This document shows, one piece after another, positions 25,699-33,733 of a DNA stretch of 37,472 bases (the first letter of the stretch is position 1; every line of letters starts with the position of its first letter). The DNA is taken from contig SVTA01000009.1 in the NCBI GenBank assembly GCA_015064005.1, positions 1-37,472 on the forward strand, read 5' to 3'. The notes beneath the pieces were generated by a model. That model was not told the DNA's origin. It worked only from the letters and a program-made list of their open reading frames with translations, and did not search any database. This stretch comes from Oscillospiraceae bacterium. Lineage in GTDB: Bacteria > Bacillota > Clostridia > Oscillospirales > CAG-272. Position numbers and translations under genes: made by a program.

Positions 25699-27009
25699 AT
25701 GGATAAAATCGTTTCAAAATTACTGATCTATGGCGATATGCCGAGCGACTCCATTCTGATGGAGCTTGCCGCCATCTGCCGCGACGCAAGGGAAGAGCGT
25801 GCCGACAAGGAAACGCTGACCTGTCGCGTTTACAAGCAGGTCAAGCGTCTGCTCATTTTGGCCACGGATTTCGGCTTTGACCGCAACCTTTGGCACAATT
25901 ACCTCACCTTCCTCCTGATGACCGATGAAAACCCCTTCAGCCTTACCTGCGAGAAAATGGGCGTGCGGGAGGGCAGCGTCAATCACTTTGCTAAAAGTGA
26001 TTTCAAGGCCTTCCGCCGGCTGTTCAATTATGATTTCACCTGGCTGGAGGAAAAGCTTTCCCTTGATTGCTTCAGCCTGCTTACCCACTATTGTGCCATT
26101 GAAAAGCCGGAGCTGATGTACAACAAGAGCGTCAGCGAAAAGGTACGGGAGCTATCGGATCGGCTGGAAAATGCAGCGGATGAGGAAGCATTCTTCACCC
26201 TTGTCACTGATTTTTACAAGGCTTTTGGCGTGGGGCAGTTCGGCCTCAACAAGGCCTTCCGCATCAAATCCGGCGAGCCGCTGGTATTTCAGCCCATCAA
26301 CAATATGGAAAAGGTGCTGCTCTCCGATCTCGTAGGCTACGAGATCCAGAAAAAGCAGCTTGTGGAAAACACCAAAGCCTTTGTGGAGGGCAAGCGCGCC
26401 AACAACGTGCTGCTTTACGGCGACAGCGGAACGGGCAAGTCCACCAGCATCAAGGCCATTGTCAACGAGTTCTATCCTGCGGGACTGCGGATGATCGAGA
26501 TCTACAAGCATCAGTTCAAGGATCTCTCCGAGGTAATCGCTCGCATCAAGAATCGCAATTACAAGTTCATCATTTATATGGATGATCTCTCCTTCGAGGA
26601 GTTTGAGATCGAATATAAGTTCCTCAAGGCCGTCATTGAGGGCGGCGTGGAGACCAAGCCCGATAACGTGCTGATCTATGCCACCTCCAATCGCCGTCAT
26701 TTGATCAGAGAGACGTGGGGGGATCGCAACGATATGCAATTAACCGAGCAGGACGTGCATCATTCCGACACGATGGAGGAAAAGCTCTCCCTCGCCACCC
26801 GCTTCGGCGTGGCCATCAATTATTCCAAGCCCTCTCGAGAGGAATATTTCAATATTGCAAGAGAGTTGCTGCAAAAGCAGGGAATCATGCTGGATGAGGA
26901 AGAACTGCGGCGTGAAGCCACTCGATGGGAAATGCATCACGGCGGTATTTCGGGCCGCACGGCACAGCAGTTTGTCAATCATGTCATTGGTAAGCATACC
27001 GTGGTATGA
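25699..27009 (+). CDS. P-loop ATPase, DUF815 family
   Basis: The protein has 436 residues. The C-terminal ~220 residues form an AAA-like ATPase with Walker A YGDSGTGKST (~238-247), Walker B-like FIIYMDDLSFEEFE, a sensor-like segment VLIYATSNRRHLIRE and the family sequence DVHHSDTMEEKLSLATRFGV. These features match DUF815 proteins, whose function is not established. The N-terminal ~180 residues are helical with no recognised domain. The ribosome binding site is weak (GTGAGAA). The gene lies 68 bp after pyrB, and probably shares some transcription with the pyr operon and with the SGNH gene downstream. Confidence 0.85.
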   Translation: MDKIVSKLLIYGDMPSDSILMELAAICRDAREERADKETLTCRVYKQVKRLLILATDFGFDRNLWHNYLTFLLMTDENPFSLTCEKMGVREGSVNHFAKSDFKAFRRLFNYDFTWLEEKLSLDCFSLLTHYCAIEKPELMYNKSVSEKVRELSDRLENAADEEAFFTLVTDFYKAFGVGQFGLNKAFRIKSGEPLVFQPINNMEKVLLSDLVGYEIQKKQLVENTKAFVEGKRANNVLLYGDSGTGKSTSIKAIVNEFYPAGLRMIEIYKHQFKDLSEVIARIKNRNYKFIIYMDDLSFEEFEIEYKFLKAVIEGGVETKPDNVLIYATSNRRHLIRETWGDRNDMQLTEQDVHHSDTMEEKLSLATRFGVAINYSKPSREEYFNIARELLQKQGIMLDEEELRREATRWEMHHGGISGRTAQQFVNHVIGKHTVV

Positions 27010-27023
27010 AAGGAGATCCTACA

Positions 27024-27737
27024 ATGAATACCCAAGTCAAGGAAATTTTTGAACGCGTCAAGGCAAGCGAGAAAACCGTACATATCAAGCTGCTGGGCGA
27101 TTCCATCACCCATGGCGTAGGCGGTACGGGCTTTGAACAAAACGGCGCGCATATCGTGGAAAATTTTTACCGCAGCCCTTATGGCTACTGCTGGGCAAAG
27201 CGGTTCAAGGAGCATATGGAGGCGCACTATAACTGCACCGTCACAAATAATGCCTGCACAGGCACGAAAATCGAGTTTGTGTTGGAGCATTTTGACGAGC
27301 TGGTAGACGAAAAGGACGACGTGGTGATCTGCACCATCGGCACCAATAACCGCCACCGCTACTTCAAGGATGGCCCGAAGCCTGAGCGTGAGGTGTTCGG
27401 CGAGGCATTCTATCAGAACGTGCTGAAGCTGCATCAGCGCTTCAAGGAAAGTGGCAAGGATTACGTATTGATCGCTAATATTCCCGCCAATGCCAAAAAT
27501 GAGGTCGACGGTGCTGATTTCTGGCGCGTGCTTCATATGGACGATATCGATGGCTTTTACAAGAAGGCGTCATCTGCCTGCGGCTTTGCCTTCGTCAGTA
27601 TGTATGACCTGTTTTCCACGTATTGCGCAGAGCACGACGTCGCGCTTGATAGCCTTCTTTGTGATGGCCTGCACCCCAATAACGATGGATACGATGTGAT
27701 GTTTTCTTTGCTGGCAAAGGAATTCGGCGTTGTCTAA
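27024..27737 (+). CDS. SGNH/GDSL-family hydrolase, cytoplasmic form
   Basis: The protein has 237 residues from ATG 27024, 8 nt after AAAGGAG. SGNH-fold motifs in order: IKLLGDSITHGVGG (block I, nucleophile Ser ~26), an alpha/beta core with VVICTIGTNNRHRYF (block III, GTNN), and DGLHPNNDGYD with the Asp/His dyad. No signal peptide is visible. Enzymes of this fold are esterases, lipases or carbohydrate deacetylases; the substrate is not predictable. It follows the ATPase gene by 14 nt and ends at a strong terminator. Confidence 0.8.
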   Translation: MNTQVKEIFERVKASEKTVHIKLLGDSITHGVGGTGFEQNGAHIVENFYRSPYGYCWAKRFKEHMEAHYNCTVTNNACTGTKIEFVLEHFDELVDEKDDVVICTIGTNNRHRYFKDGPKPEREVFGEAFYQNVLKLHQRFKESGKDYVLIANIPANAKNEVDGADFWRVLHMDDIDGFYKKASSACGFAFVSMYDLFSTYCAEHDVALDSLLCDGLHPNNDGYDVMFSLLAKEFGVV

Positions 27738-27772
27738 AAAAAGTGACTCTCCCACGGGAGAGTCACTTTTTT
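27737..27772. terminator. Strong bidirectional terminator
   Basis: GTGACTCTCC (27743-27752) pairs with GGAGAGTCAC (27757-27766), flanked by A-run and T-run so the stem can extend. It serves the SGNH gene on the plus strand and the DUF4358-like gene on the minus strand, whose stop codon is 27774-27776. Confidence 0.92.
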
Positions 27773-27773
27773 C

Positions 27774-28247
27774 TTATCCAAGAGTCTTTTGAATGACAGC
27801 GCGAGCCTCGGCCATTTCATCCTCTTCCATAATAAAATAATACGCATAGCCTCCGTTGGCGCTCACGTGCGCATTACGGTAGCAAGCAAGCCGCTCCTGC
27901 AGCTCCTCTGAAGGGTAGAGGGCGGCCATGGATTCCAGCGCCTCACGCTCCGTTTGGATATAAGCGCGCAGAATGCGCTGCGCCTCGTCGGCGGCGGTAT
28001 TCTTCAGCAGGAATACGCCAAATTCACAAATATCGTCGTCGTTGCCAAAATACACCGCACCATCCGCGTCAAGCGTCGGGAAATTACTTTCGATATAATC
28101 GGCATCGGCGGCAGTAAAGGGCTCCTCCTGCAGGGCGCGGGTGAGCCTTGCTGCAAGCTCCCGGGGGGTGATATCGGCCGCTCTTGCCTGCTGGCAGCCG
28201 ACCAGCGACAGCAACAGCAGCAGTAGCAGTACTAACGCTCGTTTCAT
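27774..28247 (-). CDS. DUF4358-like lipoprotein
   Basis: The protein has 157 residues. A lipoprotein signal peptide begins MKRALVLLLLLLLSLVGC. The mature part has the pattern of DUF4358 proteins: an acidic YFGNDDDICEFGVFLLKN strand-helix region, a helix RILRAYIQTEREALE, LYPSEELQERL and a C-terminal strand NGGYAYYFIM. ATG 28247 lies 7 nt after AAGGAGA; an extension to 28346 is open but runs inside the upstream gene. It overlaps that gene's stop by ATGA. Function is unknown; such lipoproteins often sit beside SGNH envelope enzymes. Confidence 0.75.
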   Translation of the reverse strand: MKRALVLLLLLLLSLVGCQQARAADITPRELAARLTRALQEEPFTAADADYIESNFPTLDADGAVYFGNDDDICEFGVFLLKNTAADEAQRILRAYIQTEREALESMAALYPSEELQERLACYRNAHVSANGGYAYYFIMEEDEMAEARAVIQKTLG

Positions 28248-28939
28248 ATTCGTTTCTCCTTGATCTCCTGCTCGTATCCAGCAAGATTTTTCAGTATGAC
28301 GTCGTAAGCCGCTGCCGTCAGATGAATGCCGTCGGTGCTGCTGCAATAAGCGGGCTTCAGATAGCCCTCCCGATCCTTCAGCACCGCATTCGCATCCACG
28401 TAAACAAAACCGCGCTCCTTTGCGATGGTGGCAATGACGCCGTTTGCGCGGTCGATCATATCGTTGGTGATCGACCGGCTTTCCCGCGCTACGGGAAAGA
28501 CGGATTGCAGCACAGGGACGGTTTCGGGTGAGGCGGCCGCAATGGCGTCCAGCAGCTTTTCGTAGTAAAATCGAAATTTTTCAAGATTACTGCGGTAATA
28601 GTAAACGCCATAATCAACGCCCAGCGTGATTACCAAGTAGGGCGGCCTTTTGCGACTCACGGCCTCGGCTACGGTCAGCTCCTCACCCGTTTCCGGCAGC
28701 AGAATTCTGGTATAGGTCACGCGGGAATCCAGATTATAGTACCGATTGCGCGTTGCCCAGACCTGTGTGGGCGCAACCTCTGCCCGCTGCTGCATATGGG
28801 CGGTAGTGGAGTCGCCGAGAAAAACCACCTCATCTAAAAATCCACCCGTAGCACCCGTTTTTGGCAATGCCGCGGCGCTGCAGCCTTCGAGGAGCAAAAA
28901 CGTACATAAAAGCAATAAAAAAATACGGTTGAAGCGCAT
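28244..28939 (-). CDS. SGNH/GDSL-family lipoprotein
   Basis: The protein has 231 residues from ATG 28939, 6 nt after AAAGGAGG. It has a lipoprotein signal (RIFLLLLCTFLLLEGC). The mature domain carries EVVFLGDSTTAHM (block I with the nucleophile Ser), LVITLGVDYGVYYY in place of the usual GxND block III, and SSTDGIHLTAAAYD with the Asp/His dyad. It is probably an extracytoplasmic esterase or acyl-transfer partner for an envelope polymer; the substrate is unknown. The start region lies in the loop of a perfect inverted repeat (28924-28969). It is the second gene of a three-gene operon. Confidence 0.8.
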   Translation of the reverse strand: MRFNRIFLLLLCTFLLLEGCSAAALPKTGATGGFLDEVVFLGDSTTAHMQQRAEVAPTQVWATRNRYYNLDSRVTYTRILLPETGEELTVAEAVSRKRPPYLVITLGVDYGVYYYRSNLEKFRFYYEKLLDAIAAASPETVPVLQSVFPVARESRSITNDMIDRANGVIATIAKERGFVYVDANAVLKDREGYLKPAYCSSTDGIHLTAAAYDVILKNLAGYEQEIKEKRI

Positions 28940-28969
28940 CTGGAACCTCCTTTGCAAGCTTCAACCGTA
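28924..28969 (-). promoter_or_regulatory. Perfect 12-bp inverted repeat enclosing the SGNH lipoprotein ribosome binding site and start codon
   Basis: On the minus strand TACGGTTGAAGC (28969-28958) pairs perfectly with GCTTCAACCGTA (28935-28924). The 22-nt loop contains AAAGGAGG and ATG 28939. The second arm is codons 2-6 of the gene. The first arm begins 5 nt after the upstream gene's stop. It is a candidate translational control element; it could instead be a protein-binding palindrome. Confidence 0.6.
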
Positions 28970-28973
28970 GTAT

Positions 28974-29414
28974 TTACTTTTCTTTTTTGCTGTATACGCT
29001 CACGTACTCGGATTCCTCTCGCGTCACGCGCTTGAAGCGGCTGCGGATTACAAGGATCACTGACATAATCACGATATACAGCACTGACAACGCCAGAAAG
29101 AGCAAAAAGGCGCCGGAAGCGGACTGACCTTCAGTCTTGTTTGGTAAATAGAGAAAAAGGAAAACGCCACCCATGGTCAGCGCGTAGTGCGCCAGAACGC
29201 GGAGCGCCAGGCTCTGCTTACCGTGGCGAAAATAGGCGTTGGCCGAGGCAAAAAAGAAAGAAAAGGGCAGAAACATAATAAGCGAAATCGGGTGCACGCC
29301 ACGGGAAAGATCGGTATTGATCAGAAAAAAGAGAAACAGAATAAAAAACGTAACAGCGGTATAATACACGCAGGTGGATAGCGCGATTTTTTTCAGATAA
29401 GGATGCTTTTCCAT
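28974..29414 (-). CDS. Small four-helix membrane protein (possibly DUF3021-like)
   Basis: The protein has 146 residues from ATG 29414, preceded by GAGAGG. Four hydrophobic segments lie at roughly 9-33, 43-61, 71-93 and 103-125, followed by a charged cytoplasmic tail (RSRFKRVTREESEYVSVYSKK). Size and layout recall DUF3021, but I recognise no diagnostic motif, so the family is a guess. It is the first gene of the minus-strand operon with the SGNH and DUF4358-like lipoproteins. Confidence 0.7.
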   Translation of the reverse strand: MEKHPYLKKIALSTCVYYTAVTFFILFLFFLINTDLSRGVHPISLIMFLPFSFFFASANAYFRHGKQSLALRVLAHYALTMGGVFLFLYLPNKTEGQSASGAFLLFLALSVLYIVIMSVILVIRSRFKRVTREESEYVSVYSKKEK

Positions 29415-29445
29415 AAAAGACCTCTCGTTCAAATGTACTTTATTT

Positions 29446-29474
29446 ATTTTATCACAATCAGTATAAAAAGGCAA
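29446..29474 (-). promoter_or_regulatory. Promoter of the minus-strand envelope operon
   Basis: On the minus strand, -35 TTGCCT (29474-29469), a 17-bp spacer and -10 TAAAAT (29451-29446). The start codon at 29414 is 31 bp downstream. It is divergent from the polA promoter, 40 bp away. Confidence 0.55.
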
Positions 29475-29513
29475 GTGCTTTCTCGAAAAATTAGGGCCGG
29501 GGGGCAAAATTCG

Positions 29514-29542
29514 TTGACAGACGCCCGAAAAAGTTGTATAAT
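29514..29542 (+). promoter_or_regulatory. Perfect consensus promoter of polA
   Basis: TTGACA (29514-29519), exactly 17 bp, TATAAT (29537-29542); 28 bp before the polA start codon. It probably drives polA, malQ and the DUF6440-like gene. Confidence 0.85.
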
Positions 29543-29570
29543 AATAGCATCACAAAAAACGGAGGCTGTT

Positions 29571-32081
29571 ATGAAAAAATTACTGGCCGTGGACGGCAAC
29601 AGCATCGTGAATCGCGCCTTTTACGGCGTGCGCCCCCTCTCCAACAAGGAGGGGTTGCCCACCAACGCCTTGTTCGGTATGGTGAGCATACTGGAAAAGA
29701 ATCTGGAGGCCGTAAAGCCCGATTTTTGCGCCATTGCCTTTGATCTGAAGGCACCCACCTTCCGCCACAACATGTACGACGCCTACAAGGCCGGCCGCAA
29801 GCCGATGCCGGAGGATCTGGCAGCACAGATGCCGCTGGCAAAGGAAACGGCGGAAGCCCTTGGATTTACCTGTCTTGAGCTTGCAGGCTATGAGGCGGAC
29901 GATATCCTCGGCACCCTCGCCAAAATGGCCGAGGGGGAGGATGTGGAGGCCTATATTCTGACCGGCGACCGGGATGCGCTGCAGCTGATCTCCGACAAGG
30001 TGCATATCCTGCTTGCCACCAATACCGACACCGTTGATTTTGACAAGACGCGCTTTTTTGAAAAATACGGCGTGGACGCCACGCAGTTTGTGGATGTCAA
30101 GGCGCTGATGGGCGATAGCTCCGATAACATTCCGGGTGTCCCCGGCATCGGTGAAAAAACCGCCCTCAAGCTGATCGCGGAGCACGGCTCACTGGACGGC
30201 ATTTACGAGGCATTGCCGGAGGCACAGCTGACGCCCTCCGTGCGCCGTAAGCTGGAGGAGGGAAGAGATAGCGCTTATCTTTCCCAGCGGCTTGCCACCA
30301 TATATCGCGAGGTTCCGCTGGGGCGCACGCTTGCTACACTGCCCTACGAGGGACCGCGACGCGCCGAGCTGCTGCGCCTTTTTACCCGCTTTGAATTCAA
30401 TGCCCATATCAAGCGCTTGGGACTTGCCGAGGCGGTTCCGCAGGCGATTAGCGAGGAAAAAATGCCTCTGCGGGCGCTGGGAGTCAATGAGGTAAGCAGC
30501 ATTGCCTCTGCCTTCTCCTTTGGTCGCTGTGGCGAGCATTTTGCCGTTTGCGACGGAGAATCACTCTATGAGATTCCTGATCCCGTCACGCTGAAGGCGC
30601 TGCTGGAGCGGGAGGGGAATACTGTCATTTGTCACGACGCAAAATCGCTCTATAAGGTACTGGAGGCGCAGGGTATCCATTGGCGTGGCTGCGGATTTGA
30701 TACCATGCTGGCGGCTTACGTGCTGAATCCCGCCGAAAACGGCTTCGACCTTCCTCGGCTGGCGCTGGCCTATCTTGGCGAGGGCGTCGCCGAGGGCGGT
30801 GAGCTGCTCAGTGTTTTTAAGCTCCACGGAGCGCTGAAGGAGCGCCTTGCGGAAATTGACGGCGAGGGGCTGATGTATCAGATCGAAATGCCGCTTGCTG
30901 CTGTCTTGGCGGATATGGAGCTACAAGGCTTTTCCGTGGATAAAAACGGTCTCATCGCTTATGGCGAGCAGCTTTCCGCCGTGGCAAAGGATCTCTCCGA
31001 GCGCATTTATTACGCCGCAGGAGGCGAATTTAACATCAATTCTCCCAAGCAGCTGGGCGAGGTGCTCTTTGAGCGGCTGGGACTCCCCCATGGCAAAAAG
31101 ACCAAAACCGGCTACTCCACCAATGCAGAGGTGCTGGAAAAGCTGCGTCCCTATCACACCATCATTGAGGACATTCTCGATTACCGCCAGGTGACCAAGC
31201 TCAACAGCACCTATGCCGAGGGATTGGTGAAGGAGATCGGGGAGGATGGGCGCATCCGCACCAGCTTCAAGCAGACGGGCACCGCCACCGGCCGCCTTTC
31301 CTCCGCGGAGCCGAATTTGCAGAATATCCCCATCCGAACCGAGCTTGGTCGCGAGCTGCGCCGCTTTTTCGTGGCGAAGGATGCAGATCACGTGCTGATC
31401 GACGCGGACTATTCCCAGATCGAGCTGCGCCTGCTTGCTGCCCTGGCGGAGGACGAGGCCATGATCGAGGCCTTCCGCAGCGGGGAGGATATCCACGCCG
31501 CCACCGCCGCCAGCGTTTTTGGCGTGCCGCTGCCGCTGGTCACGCCCGATCTGCGCAAAAAAGCCAAGGCGGTCAACTTCGGCATTCTCTACGGCATGGG
31601 CGCCCATAGCCTTTCCGAGGATCTACACATTTCCATGGCCAAGGCCAAGGAATATATCGCCGGCTATTTTGACGCCTACCCCGGCATTGACCGCTACCTG
31701 AAAAACGTCATTACCGAGGCCTACGATAAGGGCTACGTGACCACACTTCTCGGCCGGCGGCGTTATATCCCGGAGCTGAAGATGCAAAACAAGAATATGC
31801 AGCATTTTGGCGAGCGTGTGGCAATGAACAGCCCCATTCAGGGTACCGCTGCCGATATCATCAAGATCGCCATGGTACGCGTGGACGAAAAGCTGAAGGC
31901 CTCCGGCCTTGACGCAAAGCTGATTTTGCAGGTGCACGACGAGCTGATCGTGGAGTGTCACCGACGCGATGCCGCCGCCGCAAAAGAGATCCTTGTACGT
32001 GAAATGGAAAGCGCGGCGGAGCTTGCGGTCGACTTGAAGGTGGGCGTTGCGGAAGGAGCAAGCTGGTATGACAGCCATTAA
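29571..32081 (+). CDS. polA: DNA polymerase I
   Basis: The protein has 836 residues from ATG 29571, 5 nt after GGAGG; the open frame upstream contains the promoter and is not coding. It fills gaps and removes RNA primers. Domains: 5'-3' exonuclease (LLAVDGNSIVNRAFYGVRPL; MGDSSDNIPGVPGIGEKTA), a degenerate 3'-5' exonuclease-like domain (~290-450) in which the first DxE motif is not visible (FAVCDGESLYEI), and a family A polymerase with TGTATGRLSSAEPNLQNIP, DADYSQIELRLLA, KKAKAVNFGILYGMG and QVHDELIVE. Proofreading is probably lost, as in Taq or Bst polymerase. It overlaps malQ by 14 bases. Confidence 0.95.
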   Translation: MKKLLAVDGNSIVNRAFYGVRPLSNKEGLPTNALFGMVSILEKNLEAVKPDFCAIAFDLKAPTFRHNMYDAYKAGRKPMPEDLAAQMPLAKETAEALGFTCLELAGYEADDILGTLAKMAEGEDVEAYILTGDRDALQLISDKVHILLATNTDTVDFDKTRFFEKYGVDATQFVDVKALMGDSSDNIPGVPGIGEKTALKLIAEHGSLDGIYEALPEAQLTPSVRRKLEEGRDSAYLSQRLATIYREVPLGRTLATLPYEGPRRAELLRLFTRFEFNAHIKRLGLAEAVPQAISEEKMPLRALGVNEVSSIASAFSFGRCGEHFAVCDGESLYEIPDPVTLKALLEREGNTVICHDAKSLYKVLEAQGIHWRGCGFDTMLAAYVLNPAENGFDLPRLALAYLGEGVAEGGELLSVFKLHGALKERLAEIDGEGLMYQIEMPLAAVLADMELQGFSVDKNGLIAYGEQLSAVAKDLSERIYYAAGGEFNINSPKQLGEVLFERLGLPHGKKTKTGYSTNAEVLEKLRPYHTIIEDILDYRQVTKLNSTYAEGLVKEIGEDGRIRTSFKQTGTATGRLSSAEPNLQNIPIRTELGRELRRFFVAKDADHVLIDADYSQIELRLLAALAEDEAMIEAFRSGEDIHAATAASVFGVPLPLVTPDLRKKAKAVNFGILYGMGAHSLSEDLHISMAKAKEYIAGYFDAYPGIDRYLKNVITEAYDKGYVTTLLGRRRYIPELKMQNKNMQHFGERVAMNSPIQGTAADIIKIAMVRVDEKLKASGLDAKLILQVHDELIVECHRRDAAAAKEILVREMESAAELAVDLKVGVAEGASWYDSH

Positions 32082-33510
32082 ACGAAAAAGTGGCGTGCTG
32101 CTGCACGCCTCCTCCCTCCACGGAGAATATTCCATCGGCTCCTTCGGCAAGGTGGCCTTTGAGTTTGTGGATTTCCTTGCCGAAAGCGGCTTTTCCTTCT
32201 GGCAGGTGCTGCCGTTCTGCATTCCGGACGAGTGCGATTCCCCCTATAAATCCGAATCCGCCTTTGCGGGCAATCCCTGCTTTATCGATCTGCCTTTGCT
32301 TGCCGCGGAGGGACTGCTGACCGCCGAGGAGCTTGCCTCCGCCCGCCAAAAAACCCCCTATATTACCGAAAGCGAGCGCTTGCGGCGGGAACGCGAGGGA
32401 TTGCTGCGCCTTGCCGCAGCAAGGGCTCAAAATCGGAGCGAGATCCTTGATTTCATCAAACAGACCCCCCAGCTTGACACCGCCTGCCGCTTTTTGGCGC
32501 TGAAGCGGGTCAACGGTGGCCGTCCGTGGCAGGAATTTACCGTCACAAAGCCGCGCGACGAGGATTATTTCTATTTTGCCTTTACCCAATTCCACTTTAT
32601 GCGGCAATGGAAGGCAATAAAATCCTACGCCAACGCCAAGGGCATCAGCATCATTGGCGATCTGCCCATTTACGTGGCCGAGGACAGCGCCGACGTATAC
32701 GGCAATCGGGAGCAGTTTCTGCTGGATGAGGAGGGGCACCCCACTGCTGTGGCGGGTGTTCCGCCCGATTATTTCGCAGAGGACGGTCAATTGTGGGGCA
32801 ATCCGCTGTACGATTGGAAGCGGATGAAAAAAGGCGGCTTCGCTTGGTGGCGCGCCCGTATGGCGCATACGCTCACGCTGTTTGACGGTGTGCGCATTGA
32901 CCACTTCCGCGGCATTGAGGCTTATTGGAGCATTCCGGCCACCGCCACCACCGCCAAGGAAGGACGTTGGGTCAAGGGCCCCGGTATGGCCTTTGTCAAG
33001 GCAATGCGGGAGGTCGCGGGTGATCGGCTGATCATCGCGGAGGATCTCGGTGATATCACCCCCGAGGTGGCGCGACTGGTGGAGAAAAGCGGCTTTCCCG
33101 GTATGCGGGTATTTCAGTTTGCCTTTCTTGGTGATCCCGCCACGCCGCATTTGCCACACACCTACGAGAAAAATTGCGTGGCATACACCGGTACTCATGA
33201 CAATAACACGCTGCTTGGCTACGTATGGGAGCTGGACGACGGCACCCGCCGTCGGATGCTGGAATACTGCGGCTACACCGATGAGGACTGGGATCGTGGC
33301 TACGACGCCATCCTGCGTACGATGCTGCAAAGCCACGCGGGGCTGGTGATCTTCCCGATGCAGGATCTCCTCGGCTTTGGCTCCGACACCCGCATGAACA
33401 CGCCTGGCAAGTCCTCCGGCAACTGGGGCTACCGTATGACAAGAGAGCAGCTTTTGCAGCTTGACACCGCAAAATTCAAACATTTTAACGAGCTTTACGG
33501 CAGAATATGA
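32068..33510 (+). CDS. malQ: 4-alpha-glucanotransferase (amylomaltase)
   Basis: The protein has 480 residues from ATG 32068, preceded by GGAAGGAG inside the polA end. It is a GH77 enzyme that transfers alpha-1,4-glucan segments in glycogen or maltodextrin metabolism. Motifs: SGVLLHASSLHGEYSIGSFG at the N-terminus, FWQVLPF, ADVYGNREQF, VRIDHFRGIEAYW with the nucleophile Asp, IIAEDLGDITPEV with the acid Glu, and YTGTHDNNTLLG with the third acid. Length is normal. There is no maltose or glycogen cluster around it, so its place after polA appears to be a chance pairing. Confidence 0.94.
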   Translation: MTAIKRKSGVLLHASSLHGEYSIGSFGKVAFEFVDFLAESGFSFWQVLPFCIPDECDSPYKSESAFAGNPCFIDLPLLAAEGLLTAEELASARQKTPYITESERLRREREGLLRLAAARAQNRSEILDFIKQTPQLDTACRFLALKRVNGGRPWQEFTVTKPRDEDYFYFAFTQFHFMRQWKAIKSYANAKGISIIGDLPIYVAEDSADVYGNREQFLLDEEGHPTAVAGVPPDYFAEDGQLWGNPLYDWKRMKKGGFAWWRARMAHTLTLFDGVRIDHFRGIEAYWSIPATATTAKEGRWVKGPGMAFVKAMREVAGDRLIIAEDLGDITPEVARLVEKSGFPGMRVFQFAFLGDPATPHLPHTYEKNCVAYTGTHDNNTLLGYVWELDDGTRRRMLEYCGYTDEDWDRGYDAILRTMLQSHAGLVIFPMQDLLGFGSDTRMNTPGKSSGNWGYRMTREQLLQLDTAKFKHFNELYGRI

Positions 33511-33520
33511 GGAGGCTATC

Positions 33521-33700
33521 ATGGCTACTGAAAAAAGATTTCAAAAGATTTATTCGCAGGGAACGCTGGATGTGGTCGAGATCTGGGTGGATCAGGAGAC
33601 CGGCGTCAATTACATTTTTCGCCAGAGCGGCTATGCCGGCGGCATGACTCCACTCCTTGACCGGGAAGGGAAGCCCGTCGTTTCCCCCGTGACAAAGTAA
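33521..33700 (+). CDS. Small DUF6440-like protein
   Basis: The protein has 59 residues from ATG 33521, 5 nt after GGAGG and 10 nt after the malQ stop. The sequence IWVDQETGVNYIFRQSGYAG followed by GMTPLLDREGKP matches my memory of the DUF6440 pattern. It has no signal peptide or membrane segment. Function is unknown. It is the last gene of the polA transcript, followed directly by a strong terminator. Confidence 0.75.
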   Translation: MATEKRFQKIYSQGTLDVVEIWVDQETGVNYIFRQSGYAGGMTPLLDREGKPVVSPVTK

Positions 33701-33733
33701 AAAAGGTGCCCTCCAAGGGAGGGCACCTTTTTT
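33701..33733. terminator. Strong bidirectional terminator between convergent genes
   Basis: GGTGCCCTCC (33705-33714) pairs with GGAGGGCACC (33718-33727), loop AAG, with an A-run before and T6 after. It serves the polA-malQ transcript on the plus strand and the metallo-beta-lactamase pair on the minus strand; the stop codon of the latter lies at 33732. Confidence 0.92.

Noticed and set aside
29403-29570. Upstream extension of polA to an ATG at 29403
   Set aside because: It contains divergent promoters for polA and the envelope operon, and PolA homology begins at 29571 with a good ribosome binding site.
29415-29570. A possible small RNA or peptide between the envelope operon and polA
   Set aside because: The gap is filled by two divergent promoters and leaders; no further hairpin or coding signal is visible.
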